From an uncultured Anaerostipes sp. (GTDB lineage: Bacteria; Bacillota; Clostridia; Lachnospirales; Lachnospiraceae): 59,679 bases of DNA. A program made the position numbers and the translations under genes. Within the stretch, counting starts at the first letter, position 1; the number at the start of each line of letters is the position of its first letter. The stretch lies in contig CAAEIR010000387.1 in the NCBI GenBank assembly GCA_900756035.1, positions 1-59,679 on the forward strand. The letters are read 5' to 3'. The notes under the pieces are model-generated. The model was not told where the DNA came from. It ran no database searches and saw only the letters and a list, made by a program, of their open reading frames with translations. This document shows, piece after piece, positions 59,463-59,679 of this stretch.

Positions 59463-59679
59463 ATGAAAAATTCAGAAGCAATTCTGGTAACACCAAAACA
59501 GTTTGAGATTTTAGAATGCCCGATTCCGGAACCAAAAGAAAATGAAATTTTAATGAAAGTAGAATATGTGGGAATGTGTGGATCTGATATCCACGGATTC
59601 GAATTCGGACCATTTATCCCTCCGAAAGATCCAAATCAGAAGATCGGTCTTGGACATGAAGTGGCAGGGGGGGGTGTGA
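59463..59679 (+). CDS. Zinc-dependent alcohol dehydrogenase, cut by the window end
   Basis: The first 72 codons of another medium-chain dehydrogenase. They begin MKNSEAILVTPKQFEILE and include the catalytic zinc region MCGSDIHGFEFG and LGHEVAGG. GAGGAGG precedes the ATG. The end of the window falls inside the gene, just after a run of eight G residues. In relatives the next residues are GxVVEVG, so the GG-GV reading here may be a sequencing or contig-end error. With the three genes before it, it forms a sugar or polyol catabolic operon. Confidence 0.75.
   Translation, partial: MKNSEAILVTPKQFEILECPIPEPKENEILMKVEYVGMCGSDIHGFEFGPFIPPKDPNQKIGLGHEVAGGGV

Overview
The window looks like chromosome from an anaerobic, low-GC Firmicute of the class Clostridia, most likely family Lachnospiraceae. 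Supporting signs are strong AGGAGG-type ribosome binding sites, sugar phosphotransferase (PTS) systems, a DUF4428 zinc-ribbon protein, [FeFe]-hydrogenase maturation genes (hydG plus a TM1266-type regulator), rubrerythrin, a clostridial split methionine synthase, a CotS-like protein and a remnant resembling the C-terminus of an Rpn-family protein. No rRNA, tRNA, CRISPR array or complete insertion sequence was seen. The genus assignment is inference.

Layout. 1-1.6 kb: a secreted 3D-domain protein and a sugar nucleotidyltransferase. 1.7-14.2 kb: a large sugar/polyol region holding a fucose/arabinose-isomerase-family enzyme, a xylulokinase, a PRD-type regulator, a class II ketose-bisphosphate aldolase on the other strand, a complete mannose-family PTS (EIIA, B, C, D), a zinc alcohol dehydrogenase, a second FGGY kinase, a DUF4428 protein and an HPr paralogue whose regulatory Ser46 is Asn. 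14.3-17.9 kb: the nadA-nadB-nadC operon with a YcxB-like membrane protein. 17.9-20.8 kb (minus): thiC behind a TPP riboswitch, followed closely by a sodium:solute symporter of the NSS family. 20.9-26.3 kb: a LacI regulator and a PTS EIIC / TIM-barrel isomerase / PfkB kinase / hexulose-phosphate synthase / hexulose-phosphate isomerase operon whose promoter carries three tandem 13-bp repeats.

26.4-32.5 kb: a patatin-like lipase, an unknown protein, a two-component system that overlaps a CBS-domain pyrophosphatase, and a Nudix hydrolase. 32.5-34.4 kb (minus): hydG and its small TM1266-type partner, behind a long leader RNA with a terminator hairpin just before the ribosome binding site. This is the best candidate here for an undescribed regulatory RNA. 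34.5-41.4 kb: a GGDEF/EAL protein, queF, a basic secreted protein, and a ROK regulator with a PHP phosphoesterase. 41.5-50.4 kb: phosphoglucomutase, a CotS-like pseudokinase, three small exported proteins, rubrerythrin, pyrimidine-nucleoside phosphorylase and FtsH. 50.6-55.7 kb: thioredoxin, a Crp-family regulator, and metF with a two-gene (split) B12-dependent methionine synthase. 56-59.7 kb: a second sugar/polyol cluster (zinc dehydrogenase, ribulose-phosphate-epimerase-like enzyme, MFS sugar transporter, truncated second dehydrogenase).

How the parts fit (inference). The window is dominated by catabolism of uncommon sugars or sugar alcohols. In the first cluster, PTS uptake, oxidation of the alditol phosphate, a second phosphorylation and aldol cleavage form a coherent route. 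The rest is cofactor synthesis (NAD, thiamine, folate/methionine, queuosine) and anaerobic metabolism. Two families of short intergenic repeats were found; one of them carries a promoter-like element at each of its two copies.
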